Shown: positions 22,456-32,060, counted from the stretch's first letter. The stretch: 64,000 nucleotides of DNA from Zhengitettix transpicula (GCA_037074705.1 CM073596.1:28246001-28310000); one strand, 5' to 3'. Numbers and translations are program-made. The notes: generated from the letters alone by a model not told the origin.

Positions 22456-22528
22456 CGCCCGAACAGGGACTTGAACCCTGGACCCTTAGGTTAAAAGCCT
22501 AATGCTCTACCGACTGAGCTATCCGGGC
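22456..22528 (-). tRNA. tRNA-Lys (anticodon UUU), copy 2
   Basis: Identical at all 73 positions to the gene at 16521-16593, with complete cloverleaf, TTT anticodon, intact A and B boxes and no intron or encoded CCA. Apart from a few bases before the 5' end (GTGA), the flanks do not match the first copy, so the pair is not a recent large duplication. Confidence 0.97.
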
Positions 22529-22616
22529 TCACGACAGTTGAAGGAAATATTATGGAACAGAACTAATACACTGGAATTGTATAACCGGAACAAAAAGATG
22601 TTTCAGTAGTATGTTT

Positions 22617-23222
22617 TTATAATATAATAAGAAAACGATGTATATTTGTATGTATGTATGTATGTATGTATTTACGTTGTTCTTTATACAAATTTAAAAG
22701 CGTGGATAGATTGCAACAAAAATTGGTACACAAATTCTTCAAAACACGAGAACCGGTACTGTGAGGGTGAGAAACGCCTAGCATACATGTGGAAAGAATT
22801 ATAATTAAAAACCGTGATCATTAAATATTAAATTACTGCGCGCCAAGAGACAATGACGTCACGCGAGAGAAAGACGTTACTACGCAACGAACAAAGGAAA
22901 TATCTCCTTTATTAGGAATGAACTAAAGCAGAAATATTTTATTTAAATAAAATGTATAATTTTATACAGCAATATTCCATCGAATGATCATGAAGAAGAA
23001 TACGAATTACTTTACCATCCTTGGGGAAAATGTAAGTTAATTTTCGCGCTGTATTAGTTGTGAGTCTAGCTAACAATTTCATCAATGTAATATTTCGTAA
23101 TGTATGAAGACTGGGTGACGATTATATCCTGAAATACTCAAGGAATATATTTAAGTATTCAATTAAATACTTTTTCGAGTTTATATAAATAAGTACACGA
23201 GCAACGCCGGGCACCTAGCTAG
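22617..23222 (+). mobile_element. Helitron-like non-autonomous element (about 606 bp)
   Basis: The 5' end is degenerate (TTTATAATATAATAAGAAAACG), followed by (GTAT)5. The 3' end ACGCCGGGCACCTAGCTAG|T at 23222 is intact. It is the same length class as the nested copy at 4103-4708, and both lack the extra block of the 715-bp copy. Confidence 0.75.
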
Positions 23223-23379
23223 TGTTTTTAATAAGAAAAACTAGACGGGTGCACAGATACGTGAACAAAGACTGTAGAACTAGGCTTGTACAGATCTCCC
23301 AGTGTTTTATATGTATATATGTATATATATAGTGATCAAATTTAATGGCTAACAAGGATTGATTTGTTAAAGAACTAGT

Positions 23380-23515
23380 AAACGACCCTGAGATATCGTA
23401 ATTTTATTGTAAAAGATTAATTGATAATGTAAATTGAGTTTTATTTGTCTAAATAACTTGTGTAAATTTAATTGTTTGTGCGTTAATAAATTAATTTGTT
23501 TGTCTATTTCAAAAT
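23380..23515 (+). repeat. Repeat fragment related to the palindrome arm at 51-52 kb
   Basis: GACCCTGAGATAT and the following TTGTGTAAATTTAATTG, then AATAAATTAATTTGTTTGT, align in order with 52120-52200 of the large palindrome. At 23567 the sequence TTGGCGCCTCAACGTGG resembles a reverse-transcription primer-binding site, so this could be the end of an old LTR. That reading is tentative. Confidence 0.45.
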
Positions 23516-24088
23516 CTGCATTATTATTAAAACATCCTATCATTTTAATATTTAAATTACTACTAATTGGCGCCTCAACGTGGCCATTTAATTAACTTTC
23601 GTTTTGTGATAATCACTATATATATATATATATATGTACATCTGTTGAATAGTTGGTTAATTTTGTCACTAATACTCTCTGAAAAACTCGCACCACAATT
23701 TTTCCTTTGCATCACCGAAAAAAAAAAGTATCAGCTGACTCACACAACACATTGTCGACAATATTATATTCCAGAAGAAACAAGTCTGTATAGTTGATTA
23801 CTTCTAATACAGAAGAATATGTCAATGATGCTGTGGTCCATAGTTTTCCAGACAATTTCACTGAGTATTATTACAGGACGACGAAACTTTATTGGCGACG
23901 AGTTTACGATCGTTCTATAAACTGCAACGTGATGTATTACACGAAAAAAAATATATCAGGGAGACGATATCGAATATATAATAAGGCAAAAGACAAAATT
24001 AGAATTTTAAATCACCTTGGGACTGTTCGGTATTGTTAATCACATTATTTGAAAATATGCGCCAACTCCCAGAAGAAATAATTTTTTT
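23516..24088. other. AT-rich stretch, nothing recognised
   Basis: Contains a short (TA)n run at about 23615-23636 and two low-complexity open frames of 76 and 81 codons without known domains. Confidence 0.4.
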
Positions 24089-24565
24089 GGTCTCCTGATA
24101 TTTATTTCTGCACCTATAGATTTAAATGCCACTGTCTCTAAAACTTTGTACTTCTTTTTTCAAAATCAGGACGATGAGCAAGCTACAAATAATCTCTCTA
24201 GGAAAACGAAATGTTTCGTTATTTGGAAAGACTTTAGTTATCAAGACAGGGATAAATATAGAACGTTTTATGAAGCCTACGTAATCATAGAGCTTCCCAT
24301 ACATGCCTGTATATTAAAATTTATGTAATGATTGTTAGAGAAATAATTGAATAAATAACCTAACAATTTGGAAAACGCTACGTGAAAAATATGAATTTTC
24401 TGGAACAATGTGGGGACATTATTTGTGACGTATTACGGAAATAAAGCGACGGAAGTGACGTCACAGAATATAACGTAAATTTGCCATAATTTTGCTATTC
24501 TGACACTGGAAAAATGACAATCACATAGTGTAGTCTATAAAATAACAGATTAATTTCTATTGTAG
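24089..24565 (+). repeat. Tandem duplication, unit 1 (intact)
   Basis: About 477 bp starting at GGTCTCCTGATATTTATTTC. Its partner starts at 24566, and the two are about 90% alike. No coding capacity is recognised. It preserves the undisturbed version of the LINE target site, GCGACGGAAGTGACGTCACA, from 24446. Confidence 0.85.
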
Positions 24566-24955
24566 GTCGCCTGATATTTATTTCTGCACCTATAGATTTT
24601 AAATATCAGTGTCTCTAAAACTCTGTACTTCTTTTTCCAAAATCAGGATGATGAGGAAACTACAAATAATTTCTCTAGGAAAACGAAATGTTCCGGTATT
24701 TGGAAAGACGAAACGTTAGTTATCAAGACAGGGACAAATAAAGAACGTTTTATGAAGCCTATGAGCTGTTACGTAATCATAGGCGTATTTACTAAGTGTA
24801 GGAGACGTCAGATACTCCATCATTTAAAATTTACGTAACGATTGTTAGAGAAATAATTGAATAAATAACATAACAATTTGGAAAACTATACTTGAAAAAT
24901 ATAAATTTTCTGAAACAATGCGGAGAAATTATTGCTGACGTATTACGTAAATAAA

Positions 24956-24965
24956 GCGATGGAAG
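24956..24965. repeat. Target-site duplication of the LINE (3' side)
   Basis: GCGATGGAAG, repeated exactly at 29581-29590. A following T shared by both sides could extend it to 11 bp. Confidence 0.92.
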
Positions 24966-24994
24966 TTTTTTTTTTTTTTTTTTTTTAATTTATT
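24966..24994 (-). terminator. Polyadenylation signal and poly(A) tail of the LINE
   Basis: On the minus strand AATAAA (24994-24989) is followed after two bases by 21 A residues, the retrotransposed poly(A) tail. Confidence 0.85.
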
Positions 24995-25107
24995 AGAAAA
25001 TTAACAATCGGAACTATATAGTACATGTTCCATGAGTTAATGTGATGACACAATAATACAATAACGTGAGCGGATACCCATCCAATGACGTTATCCGGAT
25101 TGTGAAC

Positions 25108-27774
25108 TTATACTGCTTTCAGGTCATTCGGCCATTTCTTGTTCTGAAGTCTTCTGTAGGGAGGGTCATGTTGCAGGGTGGACGCTAGTTCGTTTGAGTG
25201 AAGTTGGAGACGCAGGAAGTGGCTGGCACTCCGGTTGGTGCATTCTTCTTGAACGGTTGGCATTCCGAGGTCCGTATGTAATGTTCGATTGCTGACGTAC
25301 CAAGGTGCATTTACAAGCATTCTGAGTGTTTTCGATTGAAATCGTTGGATGATGTTGACGTTGGATTTGCAAGAGCAGCCCCATAGCTCAATGCCATATG
25401 TCCAAATTGGTTTTATTATAGCTTTGTAAAGTAAGATTTTGTTTTCAAGCGATAAACACGATTTTCTCCCCAGTGCCCAGTACATTTTTCTCAGTCGCAG
25501 GTCGGATTCCTTCCTTTTTTTTAATATATGTTTTTTCCACGTTAGTTTTTTGTCCAAATGTAGACCCAGATAGCGAACTTCGTTTGATTTTGGAATTTCT
25601 ATATTGTTTAGGGACACTGATGGACATTCTGATCGATTTAATGTAAAGTTAACTTGAGTACTTTTTGTTTCATTAACTTTGATCCGCCATTTATTGAGCC
25701 ATACTTGGAGAAGGGATAGATGGGTTTGAAGGTTTGAGGAGGCCATGTGTGGGTCGGTATGTTGAGATAGGAGGACGGTGTCGTCAGCAAAAGTGCCTAT
25801 ATATGTGTCAGCTGTTGTGGGGATGTCGGCTGTATATAATTGATAGAGTATAGGTCCCAGCACACTTCCCTGGGGTACACCGGAAGCAATCGGGTGGATT
25901 ATAGAATAGCATTGACCATATTTAATTTGGAAGAATCTGTCGGACAAGTATGACTTCATAAGAAGATAAACTTCGCTTGTCAGAGAAGACTTTATCTTGA
26001 GTAGGAGCCCATCGTGCCACACCTTGTCAAAAGCCTGCTGTATATCTATAAAGACTGCTGGGCAATACGCTTTGTTTTCAAACGTCGTTGAGATTATGTT
26101 TACTACTCGATGGCATTGTTGAATTGTGGAATGGAACTTTCTGAATCCAAATTGGTGATTCGGGATCCAGTTCTCTAGTGAATCAGTTTCCTTTAATCTT
26201 TTTAGTAAAAGTTTCTCCAATAATTTAGAAATTTGTGACAATAAACTGATTGGGCGATATGATGAGACTTCTTCGGCGGGTTTACCAGGTTTTAGTATTA
26301 GTATTACCTGCGCAAATTTAAGTGGTGCAGGCCAGTATTTAAAACGTAAGATGGAGTTGAATAGATTTCTTAGGAATATTATTGCTGTTTTCGGTAACTC
26401 GGCGAGGACCTTTCCTGTTATTAGATCGTAACCTGGCGCTTTCTTTTGATTAAGATGTTGAATTTCAGTGTCTATCTCTACAGTGGAAAAGTTTTTAATA
26501 GGTAGTGACAGCTGCAGAGGTGCATCTAGCAGGCGCTTTACTTCCTCGTTTGGTTCGACGGAGTGTGGTGTGAAAACTTTGGCGAAATGTTGAGCAAACA
26601 GTTCTGCCTTTTCTTGGTCAGTTCTGGCCCACTCATTATTTGTTTTTCTTAACGGAGGATTTGTTGTTTGTGGTCTCTTGTTTGTTTTTGCTATCTTCCA
26701 GATACTGTGGTCCGTGCGTGAGAGTGTTGTTAAATAGTGGTTAAAAGTTTTTTGTTTTAGCGTTTTTAATTTATTCTTAATAATTTTTGCTAATCTATTA
26801 AATATTGTTTTGTCTAATGGGTTTCGGGATCGATGCCATTTTGCTCTTGCTCTGCGTTTTTGTCGTACTAGAGTCAGAATTTCGTTGGGGATATTTATAT
26901 CATCCCGTACTTGTTTGGTGATCTCAGGTGTAGCATTCCATGCTGCGTTTTGAACAGTATCAGTGAAGTGAGCGACAGCTTCTTCCAACTCATGAAAGCT
27001 ACGTAGGCTAATATTATACTGTAGATTTTCTTCAACCACTGTCCTAAATGTATCCCAGTCTGTTTTTTGGTTATATAGCGACGGTCTAGGTGACTTTTTG
27101 ATTATTGTTGTACTAATTGTAGCTGTAACTGCTGTATGATCGGATGACAGATCATAGTTGTTGACGATGTCAAAATAATTGGAGGACATTCCTTTAGTCA
27201 CAAAAAAGTCTAGTAAGTCTGGTATTTTCGCCAAATCTGTGGGCCAATATGTGGGCTCGCCAGTAGAGAGGTATCCGTAGTCTTGTTCACGTATCAAGTT
27301 GTATAATGCACTACCCCTTGTCGAGATGAGTCGAGATCCCCAGTAGGTATGCTTGCAATTGAAGTCTCCACCACATATGAAAGTATTACCGAGTGATTGG
27401 AAGAATGGTCGAAGGATGTCCTTGCTAAGTCTGTGCCGAGGTGGGCAGTACACAGAAGATATTGTTATTGGATTTGGTAGTTTCTCAATTTGGATTACAG
27501 TTGCTTGAAGAAACGGTTCAGCATAGTGATGCAATTCTTGGTGGACAATTGAACTTTTAATTAATATAGCCGTGCCTCCATGGGCTGTTCCATCTGGGTG
27601 TTCGGTATGATAACACGTATAGTGTGGTATTCTAAGGTATGATCTGTCCGTAAAGTGCGTTTCTGATACCAGTAATATATCAATGTTATTTAATTTTAGG
27701 AACAATTCAGTTTCATATATTTTGGTAAGGATTCCATTTGCGTTCCATAAGCTGATACGTATGGTTTTAGCCAT
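25108..27774 (-). CDS. LINE ORF2: endonuclease and reverse transcriptase (888 aa)
   Basis: Cuts the target DNA and primes reverse transcription of the element RNA at the nick. The N-terminal AP-endonuclease-like domain (about 5-225) shows N11/N13 in LWNANG, E38 in SETHF, D137 and N139 in GGDFNCKH, D189 and the S211-D212-H213 triad. The reverse transcriptase (about 440-740) shows YRPISLLSQISKLLEKLL, catalytic D577 in FIDIQQAFDKVWH, GVPQGSVLGP, and F662-A-D664-D665 of the FADD box. The C-terminal part carries YLGLHLDKKLTWKKHI and ends without RNase H, as usual for Jockey. The ATG overlaps the ORF1 stop by one base (TAATG), which suggests termination-reinitiation. There are no stops or frameshifts, and the length is close to that of other Jockey ORF2 proteins. 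Confidence 0.97.
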   Translation of the reverse strand: MAKTIRISLWNANGILTKIYETELFLKLNNIDILLVSETHFTDRSYLRIPHYTCYHTEHPDGTAHGGTAILIKSSIVHQELHHYAEPFLQATVIQIEKLPNPITISSVYCPPRHRLSKDILRPFFQSLGNTFICGGDFNCKHTYWGSRLISTRGSALYNLIREQDYGYLSTGEPTYWPTDLAKIPDLLDFFVTKGMSSNYFDIVNNYDLSSDHTAVTATISTTIIKKSPRPSLYNQKTDWDTFRTVVEENLQYNISLRSFHELEEAVAHFTDTVQNAAWNATPEITKQVRDDINIPNEILTLVRQKRRARAKWHRSRNPLDKTIFNRLAKIIKNKLKTLKQKTFNHYLTTLSRTDHSIWKIAKTNKRPQTTNPPLRKTNNEWARTDQEKAELFAQHFAKVFTPHSVEPNEEVKRLLDAPLQLSLPIKNFSTVEIDTEIQHLNQKKAPGYDLITGKVLAELPKTAIIFLRNLFNSILRFKYWPAPLKFAQVILILKPGKPAEEVSSYRPISLLSQISKLLEKLLLKRLKETDSLENWIPNHQFGFRKFHSTIQQCHRVVNIISTTFENKAYCPAVFIDIQQAFDKVWHDGLLLKIKSSLTSEVYLLMKSYLSDRFFQIKYGQCYSIIHPIASGVPQGSVLGPILYQLYTADIPTTADTYIGTFADDTVLLSQHTDPHMASSNLQTHLSLLQVWLNKWRIKVNETKSTQVNFTLNRSECPSVSLNNIEIPKSNEVRYLGLHLDKKLTWKKHILKKRKESDLRLRKMYWALGRKSCLSLENKILLYKAIIKPIWTYGIELWGCSCKSNVNIIQRFQSKTLRMLVNAPWYVSNRTLHTDLGMPTVQEECTNRSASHFLRLQLHSNELASTLQHDPPYRRLQNKKWPNDLKAV

Positions 27775-29306
27775 TAATGTATGAGTTTATTGAGGACCGT
27801 GGATAGCATGTTAATTATCATGCTATTTTGTTGCATAAGTTGGGAAAACATACCTTTAAATTCTTCTAGGAAATTGTGTAAGGTTAGGTCTTGCGTATGA
27901 TTTTGTTCGATGCCTCGTTGTGCTACTTGGTTGATTGTGATGTCATTGTTAGTTCGACCAGCTACAACTTGAGAATAGCTAGGAGTGGTTTGGGGGGGAT
28001 TATAGCAGGGTTGTTGGGTGATTGGTTTGTCTGTCACTGGGTTGGTATTATGGATATATGATTTTTTATTTGATGCTATTGGTGTATTCCTATTTTTTAA
28101 GTCTCTGTATATTGTGCAGCCTTTATAGTTCGCGGGATGATTACCACTACACAAGGCGCATGTAGCGGGAGTATTTTTTGACTTTTTGCATGTTTTGCTG
28201 TCGTGGGGTCCTCCACATTTGACGCATTGATAGGGCTTTGTGCAGTAGGTCTTCGAGTGGCCATATGCCTGGCAACGAATACACTGAATAATGTTGTTCT
28301 TAATTCGGGGTGCTTCAATTCGAATTTTGGTGTTTAGAATGAATTCTAATTTATATATTTCTCTGTTGTTAGCTTGAGGTTCGAGGTCTATAAAAAACAT
28401 TGGCAGGGGTTCCTTGGTTATTCTATGTCGAATGTTAATCAGGTTTCTAACGGGGTGTCCAAGTCTACTTAGTTCGGCCTTAATGTCTTCAGGAGGTATT
28501 GAGTGATGAAGATCACGAATAACAATCCGGTAGGCTCTTTCTTGCTTGATCTGATAAGTGTGGTGGACAATATTTTCTTTACGCAAGTGGTTTATCAGTT
28601 TCCTGTAGGCTTCTATGGTTTTTATGTTTATTTTTACTGTGTTGTTGGCTAATGATCTAGAGTAGAATCTTTCATTCCCGATTGCTACGTTTAATTCTTC
28701 GGTCATTGCTTTGAAATCAGTTACACCATAGATAAATACAGGCGGAGGTCTCTGTTCTGAATGTAATAAGTTATTTTTGGTGGGATTATTTGTAGTTTGG
28801 GCGGTGGTTTCAATTTCTGCAAGTATCTTAAATCTGTTGGTTGTATTAAGTACAGTCATGTCGTCACTTAACTTTGATATACTTGTAGTTTTTCGCTTTT
28901 TATTCATATATTGCCAGGGATGTTTGTCATTGTCAGCTTCGATTTCAGATTCAGTTTCTGGATCTGTGCTCATATTTTCGATGCTAACAGTGTCACTATT
29001 TTGACAATTTTGTGCGGGTTGGAAGTAAGCTGAAGTGATATTACTAGCGGTTGGTGTGAATTGAGACATGGTATGAGGTATATTTAGCAATGGTGCATAA
29101 GTTGGATTGTGTTGGAGGGGCGAAACAGAGGAATATAGTTCGTTTTGACTTAGCTGCTGCGGGAGGCTCCGTTTTGTTGGCGGTAGGCTCTGCATTTTAG
29201 TATTGTCGTCCGAAGGTTTCTTGGCGAGTTGGCTTTTCTTGATTATCTTGATTGTTGAATGAGGGGTTACTTGTTGAGAGAGCGCCGCCGGGAGGGAATC
29301 CTCCAT
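27774..29306 (-). CDS. LINE ORF1: gag-like nucleic-acid-binding protein (510 aa)
   Basis: Expected to coat the element RNA in a ribonucleoprotein with ORF2. The N-terminal third is polar and low in complexity (Ser/Thr/Asn/Gln rich). A domain of PRE_C2HC type lies at about 260-340 (VIRDLHHSIPPEDIKAEL), and three zinc knuckles follow: C342-x2-C345-x4-H350-x4-C355, C361-x2-C364-x3-H368-x4-C373 and C383-x2-C386-x3-H390-x6-C397. This order is typical of Jockey-clade ORF1. The start ATG at 29306 leaves a 274-base 5' UTR. The frame is intact and ends in TAA overlapping the ORF2 ATG. Confidence 0.95.
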   Translation of the reverse strand: MEDSLPAALSQQVTPHSTIKIIKKSQLAKKPSDDNTKMQSLPPTKRSLPQQLSQNELYSSVSPLQHNPTYAPLLNIPHTMSQFTPTASNITSAYFQPAQNCQNSDTVSIENMSTDPETESEIEADNDKHPWQYMNKKRKTTSISKLSDDMTVLNTTNRFKILAEIETTAQTTNNPTKNNLLHSEQRPPPVFIYGVTDFKAMTEELNVAIGNERFYSRSLANNTVKINIKTIEAYRKLINHLRKENIVHHTYQIKQERAYRIVIRDLHHSIPPEDIKAELSRLGHPVRNLINIRHRITKEPLPMFFIDLEPQANNREIYKLEFILNTKIRIEAPRIKNNIIQCIRCQAYGHSKTYCTKPYQCVKCGGPHDSKTCKKSKNTPATCALCSGNHPANYKGCTIYRDLKNRNTPIASNKKSYIHNTNPVTDKPITQQPCYNPPQTTPSYSQVVAGRTNNDITINQVAQRGIEQNHTQDLTLHNFLEEFKGMFSQLMQQNSMIINMLSTVLNKLIH

Positions 29307-29547
29307 CTGGCGCTAAGCTGTTATCTTACGCGTACTGGACACCGATGTTAAAACACTGAATTCGCAATAGTACGCGAAAGCACTTGAACACTGATTTTAC
29401 ACTCGTTGCACTTTAATACTGCTGGATAATTGATAAATTAACCTAGTCTGTGGATTTTTGTGGCCACGGTGGCCCGGCGCACTTGATTCAGAGGTCCGCC
29501 GAATGCTCGAACACTATGTTCCGTAAACAAACGGTAGCTGCGAAGAC

Positions 29548-29580
29548 ACGTCCGTTCAGTACGGGTGCTGGGCACATTCT
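29548..29580 (-). promoter_or_regulatory. Internal LINE promoter: initiator at +1 and DPE at +28 to +33
   Basis: Taking the first base next to the target duplication as +1 (29580, minus strand), GGACGT occupies +28 to +33 (29553-29548), a full match to the downstream promoter element RGWYVT. Jockey-clade elements are known to use TATA-less internal promoters with an element of this kind at this spacing. Confidence 0.7.
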
Positions 29581-29590
29581 GCGATGGAAG
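29581..29590. repeat. Target-site duplication of the LINE (5' side)
   Basis: GCGATGGAAG, identical to 24956-24965; it directly precedes the first base of the minus-strand element. Confidence 0.92.
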
Positions 29591-29686
29591 TGACGTCACA
29601 GAATATCACGTAAATGTGCCATATTTGTGCTATTCTGACTCTGGAAAAATGACAATCACTTAATGTAGTCTATAAAATTGAATTGT

Positions 29687-30752
29687 AAGGACTTTTGACA
29701 ATCCTTTAATCAATTTACAAATTTATTTGAATTATATATAATAATATAATTTTGAGAGAGCCGAGGTGGAGCGTAATGACGTTGGTAGAAGTCATCTCAT
29801 AGTATTTATGAGAATATCGCTGCTCGCGTAGACAAATTGATTTATTGTGTGTTTCAATTAATATTATTTGTTAACAAATATTATTTAAAAAATATTTTGC
29901 AGTAAATAAATATTTTCAACTTTTTTTTTTTTACAAATATTTCAAGTTTACGATTACTTATTATTTCCTGTACTTCTGAGTGGTCTGACGTTGACCGAGA
30001 AGAGCGGATAAGTCTCTGGAACTAAAATTCTCACTTTGACGGACCGTTCGTCTGTGTCGATGCGGAATTTGCGAGCGTTCCGCCATCGCTTAATTGTGGC
30101 TGATCGAGGCGGTTCCCACGCGGCTGAGCCTTTGCCTTGACAAAGCACTTAAGACATCCCAGTCATCTGCTGCACGGGAATGAATATATACGCCTTTGTG
30201 AGGCAAGGTTGTTGCCCTCGCATGGATTGCCGCTAATCCCTGTAATAAAACACGGGGAAGGGGGGCTCGCGATCCAATTCAGAATCTATAACAAGCTTGT
30301 TATACCCAAATTAAGCCACAGATTGATTTGCGTTCGGAAGCCTGTAAGCACGTGTCGGACAAGTTAATTTTTCAAAATGCAGTTCAATGCAATGATTTTT
30401 GAGGTCGCCGATCACTGAAGTGGCCATATAAAAATAATCAGTAAATTTTAGGGCCTCATATTTCTTCATTATTTTTTTTTACTGTCATTACTCATACAAT
30501 TATGCCTCATGTACGACGACAGTCTAACAGTCGACTCGGAAGGAATAGGTTCTTAATGGCCTTTCGAGCCAAGGAGAATAAATAATAATGATAATAATAA
30601 TAATTCAATCCTACCTAAATTATATCTATTAAAAAATGACTCAAATGAAGAAAGGAAACAGTCCTAATTTGACTATGCTATATGAAGAGTGGCAGCGACT
30701 AGCGACGCAATTAGTTATTCGTTTTAAAGAAATATAAATATTTTATTATTAA
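29687..30752. other. Non-coding stretch, nothing recognised
   Basis: Mixed composition with a GC-richer part at about 29960-30370. A short (ATA)n run lies at 30580-30604. No gene recognised. Confidence 0.4.
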
Positions 30753-31230
30753 TCTATATAATAAAAAAGGATGTATATTTGTATGTATGTATGTATGTGG
30801 AAAGAATTATAATTAAAAACCGTGATCATTAAATATTAAATTACTGCGCACCAAGAGACAATGACGTTACGCGAGAGAAAGACGTTACTACGCAACGAAC
30901 AAAGGAAATATCTCCTTTATTAGGAATGAAATAAAGCAGAAATTTTTTTTTTAAATAAAAAGTATAATTTTATACAGCAATATTCCATCGAATGATAATA
31001 AAGAAGAATACGAATTACTTTACCATTCTTGGGGAAAATGTAAGTTAATTTTCGCGCTGTATTAGTTGTGAGTCTAGCTAACAATTATATCAATGTAATA
31101 TTTCGTAATGTATGAAGACTGAGTGACGATTATATCCTGAAATACTCGAGGAATATATTTAAGTATTCAATTAAATACTTTTTCGAGTTTATATAAATAA
31201 GTACACGAGCAACGCCGGGCACCTAGCTAG
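30753..31230 (+). mobile_element. Helitron-like non-autonomous element, internally deleted (478 bp)
   Basis: Clean ends A|TCTATATAATAAAAAAGG and ACGCCGGGCACCTAGCTAG|T. Compared with the 606-bp copies it lacks about 115 bp after the (GTAT)n tract, so GTATGTATG runs directly into TGGAAAGAATTATAATTAAA. The rest is very close to the copy at 22617-23222. Confidence 0.8.
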
Positions 31231-31864
31231 TGATAAAAATAAATAATAAACCTTGGCAAAATCTAGGTTGGTAGCTAATTACAATAATTCCGGATGTTGG
31301 TCCAACCAAATAAATAAGAAAATTGGACAGCTTCATCTCAACCACTCTCTTAGGAATAACTTGAGCGAATCGACGACAAATATAAAGCATTACGGAATTT
31401 TCTGGTAATTCTAGAGAGAGCCGAGTAGTGAAGAAAATTCGGTGGAGTTTCCTTATGAACGGAGAGGATCTTTACTGTTTCATTGGTTAGACTATAACGA
31501 CACTGTCTGTTTCTCGCTGACTAAAAAACCTCAATAATATAAGACAGAAACTTGGGAAACATTTTCACAAAATGTAGTAGTAGTTATGAGATTTTAGAAA
31601 TTTTCGTATAGTTAATTAAACATCAATCTGCCTCTTCATGTGTGAAGAGCAATAAATGCTTCGTTTTCTGTTAAATTGTAATTGGAAAATTAAATGACGG
31701 ATTTAATTTTTATGCATGACAAAACAATATGTACGGAAATAATAAATTGAAGTTCTGAAAATGAAGCAACATGTCTCAAAATATAAGAGCTTATGTATTA
31801 CATTACGAGTCAATTGACATAATACTTTTCGAATAATATTTCAAATCAACGATTTCCGGCATCA
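31231..31864. other. AT-rich non-coding stretch
   Basis: No supported feature. Confidence 0.4.
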
Positions 31865-32060
31865 CAACTTCAATTATAGCATAGAAATTAGATAAAGAAA
31901 TAGCAGAAGTAACAGAAAATATATGAGATAAAATAAATATCTCTCAACGTTTCTGCAACCCTTGTTGCTATCGGCAGGTGATTGAAAACGCAAGAGCAGC
32001 AAGAACATTGAATAGCACAAAGCAGGCGACGAACTAAAAACCAACCACGTTGATATTTAT
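31865..32060 (-). repeat. Repeat fragment with hammerhead-like core, copy 3
   Basis: The minus strand reads CACCTGCCGATA, hairpin GCAAC-AAGG-GTTGC (perfect 5-bp stem), A, then GAAACGTTG. The usual CTGANGA is changed to CTGCCGA. The shared ATTAGATAAAGAAATAG block links it to the copy at 11.3 kb. Confidence 0.5.

Larger units (their letters stand above)
24966..29580 (-). mobile_element. Full-length Jockey-type non-LTR retrotransposon (about 4.6 kb)
   Basis: A complete element on the minus strand: 5' UTR 29307-29580, ORF1 29306-27774, ORF2 27774-25108, 3' UTR 25107-24987 with AATAAA at 24994-24989, and an A21 tail (24966-24986). A 10-bp target duplication GCGATGGAAG flanks it, and the matching empty site lies in the neighbouring duplicate. 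Both ORFs are uninterrupted and all catalytic motifs are present. The two-ORF layout, gag-type ORF1 with three CCHC-type knuckles, and endonuclease/reverse transcriptase ORF2 without an RNase H domain fit the Jockey clade. Intact ORFs, a clean tail and a matching duplication suggest recent insertion. Confidence 0.95.
24566..29686 (+). repeat. Tandem duplication, unit 2, split by a Jockey-type LINE
   Basis: The left part is 24566-24965 and the right part 29581-29686; the LINE lies between. With the LINE and one target duplication removed the unit is about 495 bp and lines up with unit 1 throughout, including ATGACAATCACTTAATGTAG near its end. Confidence 0.85.

Noticed and set aside
25166..25627. 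Two short minus-strand frames (72 and 60 codons) inside ORF2.
   Set aside because: They are out-of-frame shadows of the intact LINE ORF2.
28777..29004. 75-codon plus-strand frame with a hydrophobic product.
   Set aside because: It is the antisense of LINE ORF1.
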